Positions 17,172 through 29,365 of a DNA stretch of 64,000 nucleotides are shown here, in pieces. The notes beneath the pieces are model-generated. The model worked only from the letters and a program-made list of their open reading frames with translations. It ran no database searches and was not told where the DNA came from. The first letter of the stretch is position 1. Every line of letters begins with the position of its first letter. Origin of the DNA: Nonomuraea aridisoli. GTDB taxonomy: Bacteria > Actinomycetota > Actinomycetes > Streptosporangiales > Streptosporangiaceae. The stretch spans positions 1-64,000 of the forward strand of contig NZ_POUD01000002.1 in NCBI RefSeq assembly GCF_003236395.1, given 5' to 3'. Position numbers and translations under genes: made by a program.

Positions 17172-18173
17172 TCAGGCCAGGGGGGCGGTGGCGAACTCCT
17201 TCATCCCCTCACCGAACCCGACGCGTGCGCGGAACCCCAGCTCGGTGGCCGCCCGTTCCGGCGAGGCGACGATGTGCCGCACGTCGCCCAGCCGGTACTC
17301 GCCGGTGACGACGGGCTCCGGCCCGCCGCGCAGCGCCGCCAGCTCGCGGGCCATCCGGCCGACGGTCTGCGGCTCCCCGCTGGCGATGTTGTACGCGGTC
17401 AGCGTCCCCGGCCGGCCGCCGCCGAGCGCGGCCACGTTGGCGTCGGCGACGTCGCGGACGTGCACGAAGTCACGCCTCTGCCCGCCGTCCTCGAACACCC
17501 TCGGCGCGCGACCGGCCTCCAGCGCCGACCGGAAGATCGCGGCGACGCCCGAGTACGGGGTGTCGCGCGGCATCCTCGGGCCGTACACGTTGTGGTAGCG
17601 CAGGGCGACGGCCGTTCCGCCCGTCTCGCGGGCCCAGCTCGCGGCCAGGTGCTCCTGCGCCAGCTTGGTCGTGGCGTAGGCGTTGCGCGGGTCCGCCGCC
17701 GCGTCCTCGTCGATGGCGGCGGCCACCAGGTCCGCGCCGCATCGGGGACAGCGGGGTTCGAAACGGCCTCGCGACAGGTCCTCGGCCGACCGCGGACCGG
17801 GCCGGACCCGGCCGTGCCGCGGGCAGTCGTAGGCTCCCTCGCCGTAGATCACCATCGACGAGGCCAGCACCAGCCGCCCGACGCCGTGCTCCGCCATCGC
17901 GGCGAGCAGGACCGCCGTGCCGTACACGTTGACCGAGGCGTAGCCGGGCATGTCGGCCACGTCCACGCCGAGCCCGACCTTGGCCGCCTGGTGCACGACC
18001 ACGTCGACGCCCGGCAGCAGCCGGCCGAGGGCGGTCGCGTCGCGTACGTCCTCGCCCGTCCGCAGGTCGAGCGCGGTCACCTGATGGCCGCGCGCCTCCA
18101 GCGCCTCGGCCACGTGACCGCCGATGAACCCGGCCGCGCCGGTCACCAGCACGTTCATCCGCGAACCGGTCAT
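17172..18173 (-). CDS. NAD-dependent epimerase/dehydratase with Cys-rich insertion
   Basis: An extended SDR of 333 residues. The NAD site is GAAGFIGG near residue 13, the catalytic triad is Ser in LASSMVIYG and Tyr/Lys in YATTKLAQE, and LRYHNVYGPRMP follows. Between the Ser and Tyr elements lies an insertion of about 50 residues with YDCPRHGR and RCPRCGAD, resembling a zinc knuckle (two single Cys/His groups and a CxxC). The family uses nucleotide sugars; the exact epimerisation or dehydration is not readable. The start overlaps the preceding DUF2064 stop by ATGA. It is the third gene of the glycan operon. Confidence 0.88.
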   Translation of the reverse strand: MTGSRMNVLVTGAAGFIGGHVAEALEARGHQVTALDLRTGEDVRDATALGRLLPGVDVVVHQAAKVGLGVDVADMPGYASVNVYGTAVLLAAMAEHGVGRLVLASSMVIYGEGAYDCPRHGRVRPGPRSAEDLSRGRFEPRCPRCGADLVAAAIDEDAAADPRNAYATTKLAQEHLAASWARETGGTAVALRYHNVYGPRMPRDTPYSGVAAIFRSALEAGRAPRVFEDGGQRRDFVHVRDVADANVAALGGGRPGTLTAYNIASGEPQTVGRMARELAALRGGPEPVVTGEYRLGDVRHIVASPERAATELGFRARVGFGEGMKEFATAPLA

Positions 18174-18880
18174 CGTGCCGCCCCGATCGCGGCGAGCGCG
18201 GCGGCGTAGCGCGAGCCCGGGATCAGCGCCGCCACCTCGACGGCCTCGGCCATGGTGTCCACATCGGTCAGGCACGGCATCAAGGCGACGCGCATCCCCG
18301 TCTCCCTCAGTCTTCGCAGCTGGATCTCACCGGTGGCGGGCTCCGACATCGGTACGCCGAGCAGCAGCGCGCGGTCGGGGACGCGCAGGCCCAGCAGCCA
18401 GAAGCCGCCGTCGTTCGCGGGGCCGAACACCGCGTCGTGACCGGCCAGCGACGTCAGCGCGTCGGCCAGCAGGCCGCGGGTGACCTGCGGCGTGTCCATG
18501 CCGATGAGCACGGCCGGCACGGGCAGCGACCGGTGCGCGTCCTCGAACGCCGCCGCCAGCCGTTCGTCCAGACCCCGCCCGCGCTGCGGCAGCACGGTGA
18601 AGCCCGCGGGCAGCCACGGACCCGGGGCGCCGTCCAGGACGAGCACCTGCCGCGCGGCCGGGACCTGGGCGACCGTCCGCAACGTGTCCTCCAGAGCCGC
18701 GCCCGCCAGGGCGGCGGCCTCCCCCGGAGTGAGCGGCGGCACGAGCCGGGTCTTGACCCGTCCGGGGACGGGCTCCTTGGCGATCACGAGCAGCTGACCA
18801 GCGGCGTCGCCGTCCCGCCCCGTCGCGCCGTACGCCGGGCTCACCCGGCCCGCCGGGCTCACCCGGCCCGCCGGGCTCAC
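18170..18880 (-). CDS. DUF2064 / TIGR04282-type glycosyltransferase-like protein
   Basis: A protein of up to 236 residues with a nucleotidyltransferase-like fold: LLVIAKEPVPGRVKTRLVPPL at the start of the domain, VLIGMDTPQVT, and FGPANDGGFWLLGL. This matches the DUF2064 family, which is neighbour to GT2 enzymes in envelope and arsenosugar-type clusters; the activity is not established. The start is ambiguous: GTG codons at 18880, 18862 and 18844 lie in successive copies of an 18-bp tandem repeat. The first overlaps the GT2 stop (GTGA). The domain itself begins about 25 residues in. Confidence 0.78.
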   Translation of the reverse strand: MSPAGRVSPAGRVSPAYGATGRDGDAAGQLLVIAKEPVPGRVKTRLVPPLTPGEAAALAGAALEDTLRTVAQVPAARQVLVLDGAPGPWLPAGFTVLPQRGRGLDERLAAAFEDAHRSLPVPAVLIGMDTPQVTRGLLADALTSLAGHDAVFGPANDGGFWLLGLRVPDRALLLGVPMSEPATGEIQLRRLRETGMRVALMPCLTDVDTMAEAVEVAALIPGSRYAAALAAIGAAR

Positions 18881-18895
18881 CCGGCCCGCCGGGCC
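18834..18895. repeat. 18-bp tandem repeat spanning a gene junction
   Basis: The unit GCCGGGCTCACCCGGCCC occurs three times (18834, 18852, 18870) plus a partial copy. Read on the minus strand, each copy holds a GGCGGG ribosome-site-like tract and an in-frame GTG, and encodes SPAGRV. The last copy also contains the GT2 stop codon. Confidence 0.9.
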
Positions 18896-19536
18896 ATGAC
18901 GCGCCGCATGTCGCCGATCGCCCGCAGCGTCCCGCGCACCGTGCCGGTCACCTTCGACCTGCCCTTGCGGGGCAGGTAGTCGACCTCGGCCTCGCCGATG
19001 CGCCACCCCGCCTCCGCCGCGCGCAGGACCATCTCCAGCGGGTAGCCGAAGCGCCGGTCGACCAGTCCCAGACCGATCAGCTCCCGCCGTCCGCCGGCCC
19101 GCATCGGCCCCAGATCGTGCAGCGGAGCACCCGTACGGCGCCGCAACGTCGCGGCCAGCACGGCGTTGCCGAGCCGGGCGTGCACCGGCCACGACGCGCC
19201 CGGCCGCAGGACCCGCCGGCCGAGCACGAGGCCGGCCGCGCCCGAGACGACGGGGCCGCAGACCCGGGGCAGCTGCTCGGGGTCCAGTGACGCGTCGGCG
19301 TCCATGAAGCACACGACGTCCGAGGCGGCTGCCGTCAGGCCCGCGTGGCAGGCGGCCCCGAACCCGCGGCGCGGCTCGCTCACGACCGTGGCGCCGAGCT
19401 CGGCCGCGATCTTGGCGGATCCGTCGGCCGACCCGTTGTCGACCACGATCGCGTGAAAGCCGCGCGGCAGGCGCCCGAGCACCCACGGAAGCGCCTCCGC
19501 CTCGTTCAGGCAGGGCATCACCACGTCGATGTCCAT
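18877..19536 (-). CDS. Family 2 glycosyltransferase (dolichol-phosphate-mannose-synthase like)
   Basis: A 219-residue GT-A fold enzyme. Its N-terminus DVVMPCLNEAEALPWVL, the VDNGSADGS motif and the FMDADASLDP DxD region are complete. No transmembrane segment is seen, unlike the longer DPM synthases. It would transfer a sugar from a nucleotide donor to a polyprenyl phosphate or similar acceptor. It is the first gene of the operon GT2, DUF2064, epimerase and GT87, in which a cytosolic GT2 could charge the lipid donor used by the membrane GT; that link is inference. Confidence 0.88.
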   Translation of the reverse strand: MDIDVVMPCLNEAEALPWVLGRLPRGFHAIVVDNGSADGSAKIAAELGATVVSEPRRGFGAACHAGLTAAASDVVCFMDADASLDPEQLPRVCGPVVSGAAGLVLGRRVLRPGASWPVHARLGNAVLAATLRRRTGAPLHDLGPMRAGGRRELIGLGLVDRRFGYPLEMVLRAAEAGWRIGEAEVDYLPRKGRSKVTGTVRGTLRAIGDMRRVMARRAG

Positions 19537-19675
19537 GCGCCGACGCTATGCGGCGCCTCCGCCGCGACTCCCACGCGAAAAGCCGCCTTTCCGAGAAATG
19601 ACCCCGGCACGGGAACTCGCTGAATTCGCAGGGCGTCTTGCGTTCGAGCGCGCTCCAAGCCCTAGCGTCACCGCC

Positions 19676-20530
19676 ATGACGACACAGACCTGGATCATCA
19701 CCGGCGCGTCCCGCGGCTTCGGGCGCGCGCTCACGGAGACGGCGCTCGCCGCGGGCGACCACGTGGTGGCGGCGGTGCGCGACCCCCGGGGCGTGGCCGA
19801 CCTGGAGGCGCGGTACCCGGACACCTGCCTGGCCGCGGCGTTCGACGTCCGGGACGTCGCCGCCGCGCCGGGACTCGTGCGGGACGCCCTCGATCGTTTC
19901 GGCCGGCTCGACGTGCTCGTCAACAACGCGGGCCGGGCCGTGGTGGGAGCGGTCGAGGAGGTCGGCGACGCGCAGCTGCGGGAGCTGATGGACCTGCACC
20001 TGTTCGGCCCCGCCGCCCTCGTCCGCGCGGCGCTGCCCGTGATGCGCGCGCAGCGCGGCGGGACGATCGTGCAGATGAGCAGCCAGGGCGGGCGGATGTC
20101 GTTCCCGGGCGTGTCGGCGTACTCCGCGTCGAAGTTCGCCCTCGAGGGCTGGTCCGAGGCGCTGGCCGGGGAGGTCGCGCCGTTCGGGATCCGGGTGGTG
20201 ATCGCCGAGCCCAGCCGGTTCAGGACCGGCTTCCACGCGGCGCTCGAGTTCGCCGAGCCGTCCGACTCCTACCGGGACCTGCTCGCCGCCGTCCGCGCGG
20301 ACATGGCCGGAGCCGACGGCATCCAGGAAGGCGACCCCAGACGGGCGGCCGAGATCATCCTGTCCCTCACACGCGGTGACGCGGCCCCGCTGCGGCTGCC
20401 GCTCGGGAGCGAGGCGGTCGAGCGCATCTCGGGCGCGTACCGGCGCGGCCTGGAGGAGGTGGAGCGGTGGGCCGGGACGGCCCGTAGCGCCGACTTCGAG
20501 GGCGTCCCGGCCTCGGTCCGCCCGATCTAG
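19676..20530 (+). CDS. Short-chain dehydrogenase/reductase
   Basis: A classical SDR of 284 residues with the TGASRGFGRA cofactor site, the NNAGR motif and the Ser/YSASK catalytic set (MSSQGGRMS, YSASKFALEGWSEAL). The arginine in the TGASRGFGR loop favours NADP(H). The later VVIAEPSRFRTGFH segment is typical of actinobacterial SDRs annotated as oxidoreductases of unknown substrate. ATG 19676 has no ribosome-binding site, but TAGCGT sits seven bases upstream and TTGCGT further up, consistent with a leaderless transcript. A truncated paralogue lies downstream after the MerR gene. Confidence 0.88.
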   Translation: MTTQTWIITGASRGFGRALTETALAAGDHVVAAVRDPRGVADLEARYPDTCLAAAFDVRDVAAAPGLVRDALDRFGRLDVLVNNAGRAVVGAVEEVGDAQLRELMDLHLFGPAALVRAALPVMRAQRGGTIVQMSSQGGRMSFPGVSAYSASKFALEGWSEALAGEVAPFGIRVVIAEPSRFRTGFHAALEFAEPSDSYRDLLAAVRADMAGADGIQEGDPRRAAEIILSLTRGDAAPLRLPLGSEAVERISGAYRRGLEEVERWAGTARSADFEGVPASVRPI

Positions 20531-20540
20531 GCTGGTGGCC

Positions 20541-21035
20541 ATGACCACCGACGACCTGATGACCAGGGCGCTCGAGACGCTCGGCGACGACGGCCCGCTG
20601 TCGGTCGAGGCGATCCACCGGGTCACCGGGCCGTCCGACGTGTCCGAGCCGATGACGATCGCCGAGGTCGCCGACCTTCTCGACGTCTCGCCCCACACCC
20701 TGCGCTACTACGAACGGGCCGGGCTGGTCGAGGTGGCCCGCGACGGCAACGGTCATCGCGTCTACGACGCCGGCGCGGTGCGCCGCCTGGTGTTCCTCAC
20801 CCGGATGCGGCTGTCCGGCATGCCGATGCGCGAGCTGCGGGAGTACGTCTCACTCGTCGACGAGGGGGAGCACACGACGCCCGAGCGGCTCGGCATGCTG
20901 GTCGAACACCGCGACGCCGTCCGCCGCCGGATCCGTGAGCTGACCCTGTCGCTCGCGGCCATCGAGTACAAGATCGCCACGTACGGGGGTTCGACGGGGC
21001 CGGACGTCCGCGTCCTCGACCCCGCCGCGTCCTGA
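20541..21035 (+). CDS. MerR-family transcriptional regulator
   Basis: A 164-residue regulator. About 36 residues precede the MerR DNA-binding domain (MTIAEVADLLDVSPHTLRYYERAGLV, wing HRVYD), followed by the long dimerisation helix. No metal-binding cysteines are visible, so it is closer to the MerR regulators of SDR and stress genes than to metal sensors. ATG 20541 lacks a ribosome-binding site; TAGGCT seven bases upstream suggests leaderless translation. It is flanked by an intact SDR and an SDR remnant, and probably controls one or both. Confidence 0.9.
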   Translation: MTTDDLMTRALETLGDDGPLSVEAIHRVTGPSDVSEPMTIAEVADLLDVSPHTLRYYERAGLVEVARDGNGHRVYDAGAVRRLVFLTRMRLSGMPMRELREYVSLVDEGEHTTPERLGMLVEHRDAVRRRIRELTLSLAAIEYKIATYGGSTGPDVRVLDPAAS

Positions 21036-21036
21036 A

Positions 21037-21079
21037 CGCCTGTCACGGCCTGCGGTGCCGTCGGCGCCCCTGACAGGCG
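21037..21079 (+). terminator. Stem-loop after the MerR gene
   Basis: CGCCTGTCA (21037-21045) pairs with TGACAGGCG (21071-21079), and an inner CGGC/GCCG stem extends the hairpin. It lies immediately after the MerR stop and exactly at the 5' edge of the SDR remnant. Confidence 0.55.
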
Positions 21080-21418
21080 CCTTTCGGGATCAAGGTGCTC
21101 GCGGTGGAGCCGGGCGCCTTCCGTACCCGGGCCTACGCGGGCTTCGCCGGCCAGTCGATCGACGAGAGGGTGCCGGACTACTGGCCGATGCTCGCCGCCG
21201 TCCGCGACGGCATGATCGCCGAGGACGGCGAGCAGCCCGGCGATCCCGAGCGCGGAGTCCGTGCCGTCATCGCCGCGATCGATCAGGACGACCCGCCCCA
21301 GCGGCTCGTCCTGGGGAGCGCGGGGTACGACCGCGTGCTGCACCGGCTGGAGGCCGTGCTGGCCGAGCTCCGCGGCCAGGAGGCCGTCGCGCGTGCCGCT
21401 GATTTCCCGGCGGCTTGA
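21080..21418 (+). pseudogene. C-terminal remnant of an SDR
   Basis: The reading frame from about 21080 encodes PFGIKVLAVEPGAFRTRAYAGF and continues to a normal C-terminus at 21418, about 110 residues. PFGI-V-VEPG-FRT is the SDR segment that follows the catalytic YxxxK helix; the Rossmann fold, NAD site and catalytic residues are absent upstream. It parallels the C-terminal third of the SDR at 19676 and is probably the remains of a second copy cut off at the MerR terminator. It could be translated from GTG or ATG codons near 21100 but would not be an enzyme. Confidence 0.75.
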
Positions 21419-21430
21419 TCGCCCCGGCGA

Positions 21431-26089
<4,659 letters not shown>

Positions 26090-26902
26090 TCACGGTTTGC
26101 GCGCCACCCCGCAGACGGCGCTGATCACGCCGGCCGGCTCGTCCCAGCGGTCGGGGTCGGGGCGCCACTCCGGCGTGGGCACCACGCCGGGCTCCACGAC
26201 CTCCAGGCCGGTGAAGAAACCGGCGATCTGCTCGGGGGAGCGGAGCTGGTAGGTGTTGGCGGCGTTCCGGTTGTAGGCGGTGACGGCCTCGATCAGGGCC
26301 GGGTTGGTGTTCGTGCCGTCGCTCAGCGCCAGGTAACTCCCGGACGCCAGGGGACGCATGAGCCGCTCGACGATGCCGCGCGGGTCGTCGTCGTCCGTCA
26401 CCTGCCCCGCGATGCTCAGCATCATGACCGCCGTCGGCCGGCTGAGGTCGAGGGTCTTCGCGGCCTCCTCCAGGATGATGTCGGGACGGCGGACGTCCGC
26501 GTCGACGTAGTCCGTGGCGCCCTCGGGGGCGCTGGTCAGCAGGGCACGGGCGTGCGCCAGCACGATGGGATCGTGGTCGACGTAGACGACGCGGGTCTCG
26601 GGGGCGATGCCCTGGGCGACCTCGTGCGTGTTGTTCGCCGTGGGCAGCCCGGTGCCGATGTCCAGAAATTGCCGGATCCCGGCTTCCTGGACGAGGTAGC
26701 GGACGGAGCGGATGAGGAATTCGCGCTGCAGCCGGGCGACCATCGCGAAGTCGGGGAACAGCCGCAGCAAGGTCTCGCCGGCCTCACGGTCCACCGGGAA
26801 GTGGTCCTTGCCTCCCAGAAGGAAGTCCCATACCCGAGCGGAGTGGGGCACAGTGGTGTCTACACGGGCCCAGGCGGACGCCTCGGCATCGCTGTCACGC
26901 AT
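26090..26902 (-). CDS. DUF574-type S-adenosylmethionine-dependent methyltransferase
   Basis: A 270-residue protein of the actinobacterial S-adenosyl methyltransferase family (DUF574). It has VPHSARVWDFLLGGKDHFPVDRE at the N-terminus, FLDIGTGLPTANNTHEVAQ as the cofactor-binding loop, VVYVDHDPIVLAHARALL, and a GLEVVEPGVVPTPEWRPD C-terminus. This family is abundant in actinomycetes and its substrates are unknown. The gene stands alone and converges on the phosphatase gene with about 50 bases between them. Confidence 0.9.
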   Translation of the reverse strand: MRDSDAEASAWARVDTTVPHSARVWDFLLGGKDHFPVDREAGETLLRLFPDFAMVARLQREFLIRSVRYLVQEAGIRQFLDIGTGLPTANNTHEVAQGIAPETRVVYVDHDPIVLAHARALLTSAPEGATDYVDADVRRPDIILEEAAKTLDLSRPTAVMMLSIAGQVTDDDDPRGIVERLMRPLASGSYLALSDGTNTNPALIEAVTAYNRNAANTYQLRSPEQIAGFFTGLEVVEPGVVPTPEWRPDPDRWDEPAGVISAVCGVARKP

Positions 26903-27055
26903 GGTGGAAGACCATCCCCTATCAAGATCGAATACTTACATCGACACTAGCGCACCATCGTGCCCGCTGCCGCGATCTTGTTCGATCACCGATGAGGCGG
27001 GCCACGGCCCGCGCGGGAAACGCCAGGCCGGCATCACCCGCGACCGTGCCGGAAG

Positions 27056-27532
27056 TCAGCGGCCATGGCGGGTGGCGAGCCTTTCGATGGTGCGGAGCTC
27101 CTGGTCGATCTTCGCGAGCGCGTCGGGAAGAGACTGCGACCCGGTTCCGCCGGGGGGCTGCCCGCGCCGGTGTTCCAGATGCGCCAGCAGGGTCTCGCCG
27201 CCCACGGGGCGGGCGGCGAAGGCGATGACGATCGTGGCGGACTGCATCAGGCACCAGCCCGGCCGGAGCCTCGCGTCCATCGAGTCCTCGCGCCCGGCGG
27301 TGTCCCGCACGATCAGGCGCAGGAACTCACCGCGCCGCTCGATGACACGCACCTCGGCGACGCCGGGTTCGTAGCGGGGAGTGGCGTGTTCCAGGTCCGC
27401 GACGACCCGCCACACGGCCTCGAAGGGGGCGGCGACGCGGCGCCGCCCGACGGCGGCGCCGGGCAGGGCGGCCGCGAGAACGGCCAGGCGGTCGAGCGGG
27501 TCGAGATCGGGGAGCGCCACAGGATCGTTCAT
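27056..27532 (-). CDS. SRPBCC-family protein
   Basis: A 158-residue protein with the START/polyketide-cyclase-like pattern: AVGRRRVAAPFEAVWRVVADLEHATPRYEPGVAEVRVIER at the N-terminus, a central run of beta strands, and a long C-terminal helix (LPDALAKIDQELRTIERLATRHGR). The fold binds hydrophobic ligands in a cavity. ATG 27532 overlaps the sigma factor stop (ATGA), so the two are co-translated. The protein could sense or bind a lipid-like molecule linked to the sigma factor's stimulus; no catalytic role is visible. Confidence 0.75.
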   Translation of the reverse strand: MNDPVALPDLDPLDRLAVLAAALPGAAVGRRRVAAPFEAVWRVVADLEHATPRYEPGVAEVRVIERRGEFLRLIVRDTAGREDSMDARLRPGWCLMQSATIVIAFAARPVGGETLLAHLEHRRGQPPGGTGSQSLPDALAKIDQELRTIERLATRHGR

Positions 27533-28020
27533 GATTCCCACACCTCCCGGAACGCGGCCCTGGCCCGATGCAGCCGGGATTTCACGGTTCCTATCGGGAT
27601 CCCCAACGTGGTGGCGATCTCTTGTTCGCTGAGGCCTTCGCGGGTGCGCAGGACCAGCACGACGCGCTGGGAGACCGGCAGGCGCGCCAGGGCGTCATCG
27701 ATGTCCACGAGCCCTTCCAGCGAGGAGGCGGGGCGGCTCATGAGCGTCCCCTCCGCGGCGATCTCCAGGTCATGCCGGTGGGCGAGCCGGATCGCCGTCC
27801 GGACGGTGACCGACCGTACCCAGGTCATGATCGCCTCAGGGGCGCGCAGCGAGGGCAGGCCCCGGAAGATCGCCAGCAGGGCCTCCTGCGTCGCGTCGTC
27901 GGCCGCCGCCGGGGCGATCCGAGCACATAAGCGGCGGACGTACGGGGCCAGTTCGTCGAGCAGCCGGTCCAGCGCGAGCGCGTCCCCCTGCTGAGCGGCG
28001 GCGACGTCCTCGGGGTCCAC
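27529..28020 (-). CDS. ECF-type RNA polymerase sigma factor
   Basis: A 163-residue sigma-70 family factor lacking regions 1 and 3. Region 2 spans about residues 10-75 (ALDRLLDELAPYVRRLCARIAP, DDATQEALLAIFRGLPSL) and region 4 about 100-155 (ALARLPVSQRVVLVLRTREGLSEQEIATTLGIPIGTVKSRLHRARAAF). No zinc-binding anti-sigma gene follows; an SRPBCC gene does, with a 4-bp overlap. I chose GTG 28020, where TAATCT lies seven bases upstream as for a leaderless start. A longer frame to 28083 would run into the divergent promoter region. Confidence 0.88.
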   Translation of the reverse strand: MDPEDVAAAQQGDALALDRLLDELAPYVRRLCARIAPAAADDATQEALLAIFRGLPSLRAPEAIMTWVRSVTVRTAIRLAHRHDLEIAAEGTLMSRPASSLEGLVDIDDALARLPVSQRVVLVLRTREGLSEQEIATTLGIPIGTVKSRLHRARAAFREVWES

Positions 28021-28100
28021 GCCAGGAAGATTACAAGGAACCTTTCGCGAGTTCTCCGCCACTTTCAGCCTGGAGGACGTCACGCAGAGAGGCCTGTCCT

Positions 28101-29261
28101 GTGAAACCAGACCTGCACATCGTCGGCGCCGGCCTGACCGGGCTCACCGCCGCCATCGAGGCGGCCGAACACGGCCGGCGGGTGACCGTCGCCGAGGCGC
28201 ATTCCCGGCCGGGCGGGCGGGCACGCACACCGGCGGCCCCCTACCGGGCCAACCTCGGTCCCCACGCGATCTACGTGGACGGGCCGTGGTGGGCGTGGCT
28301 GGAGCGCCGCGGCCTCACCCCGCCGATCGTGGCGGCGCCGCGCCATGCCGCCCTCGTCCGGGCGGGCGGCCGGTTCGGCCCGTGGCCGGCCGAACTCGGC
28401 CACGCCATCGCCGCGCTGCCCGCCGAGGCGCCCGCGGCGGAGTCGTTCCGCGCGTGGCTGCTCCGGCACGTCGACGCCAGGACGGCCGAGGCCGTCATCG
28501 GAGTGGCCTTCATCTTCACCTTCGACCACGACCCGGGGCGGCTTTCGGCCGCGTTCGTCCGGCAGCGCCTGCGCCGGGCGCTGGCCGGCGGCGCCCGGTA
28601 CGTGGTGGGCGGGTGGTCCACCCTGGTCGACCTGCTGGCCGAACGAGCCGCCGGCCTCGGCGTGCGGATACGCACCCGGACCCGGGTGTCCGCCCTGCCC
28701 GCGGGCCCTGCGATCCTGGCCACCAGCCTGGCCGCCGCGCGCCTGCTGACCGGCGACCGATCGCTCACCTGGCCCGGCGCCCGCGTGGCGACGATCGACC
28801 TGGGCCTGCGGGCCGGCGGCGGCCCGGAGTGGTTCCGCGCGATGGACCTCGACGACCGGATCTACGCCGCCCGCTACAGCCTCGCCGACCCCACCTTTGC
28901 CCCGCCCGGGCACGAACTCGTCCAGATCTCCGCCGCCTGTGCCCCAGGCGAGCGGAAAGCCGACGCCGAACGCCGCGTGCAGCGGCTCCTCGACGATTCC
29001 TGGCCCGGCTGGCGCGCCGCGGTGCGGTGGCACCGCAGCGCCCTGCGCACGGACTGCACCGGAGCCCTCGACCTGCCCGGGACGACCTGGCACGACCGCC
29101 CGGCCGTCGGCCGCGCCGGCACGCTCGCCGTGGCCACGGACCAGTCCGCCGCGCCCGGCCTGCTCGCCGAGGTCGGCGTCAGCGCCGCGCGACTCGCCCT
29201 CCAGCAGCTCGGCGAGACCTCCTCGTACGGACGCACGGCGAGCGGCTGGAAGACCGGGTGA
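28101..29261 (+). CDS. NAD(P)/FAD-dependent oxidoreductase (amine-oxidase/desaturase like)
   Basis: A 386-residue flavoprotein. The N-terminal FAD-binding site is HIVGAGLTGLTAAIEAAEHGRRVTVAEAHSRPGGRA with the second GG motif typical of phytoene-desaturase and amine-oxidase-like enzymes. Towards the C-terminus RAGTLAVATDQSAAPGLLAEVGVSAARLAL provides the second FAD contact. The substrate is unknown; the family acts on carotenoids, amines or protoporphyrinogen. It is divergent from the ECF sigma factor gene with 80 bases between them and is a likely target of that sigma factor. GGAACC at 28037-28042 resembles an ECF -35 element. Confidence 0.82.
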   Translation: MKPDLHIVGAGLTGLTAAIEAAEHGRRVTVAEAHSRPGGRARTPAAPYRANLGPHAIYVDGPWWAWLERRGLTPPIVAAPRHAALVRAGGRFGPWPAELGHAIAALPAEAPAAESFRAWLLRHVDARTAEAVIGVAFIFTFDHDPGRLSAAFVRQRLRRALAGGARYVVGGWSTLVDLLAERAAGLGVRIRTRTRVSALPAGPAILATSLAAARLLTGDRSLTWPGARVATIDLGLRAGGGPEWFRAMDLDDRIYAARYSLADPTFAPPGHELVQISAACAPGERKADAERRVQRLLDDSWPGWRAAVRWHRSALRTDCTGALDLPGTTWHDRPAVGRAGTLAVATDQSAAPGLLAEVGVSAARLALQQLGETSSYGRTASGWKTG

Positions 29262-29365
29262 TGGACGGGTCACTCACGTGCCCGGCCACGGTGGAGCGGC
29301 CCGCCCGAATCTGTCGGTCGCTCGTGCGAGGATGACGCCTTCGTCGGCGTTCCCGGGGGGCTTGC

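Noticed and set aside
18881-20698. Large minus-strand frame spanning the SDR and MerR region
   Set aside because: Antisense shadow of the plus-strand SDR; only its last part (18170-18880) is a real gene.
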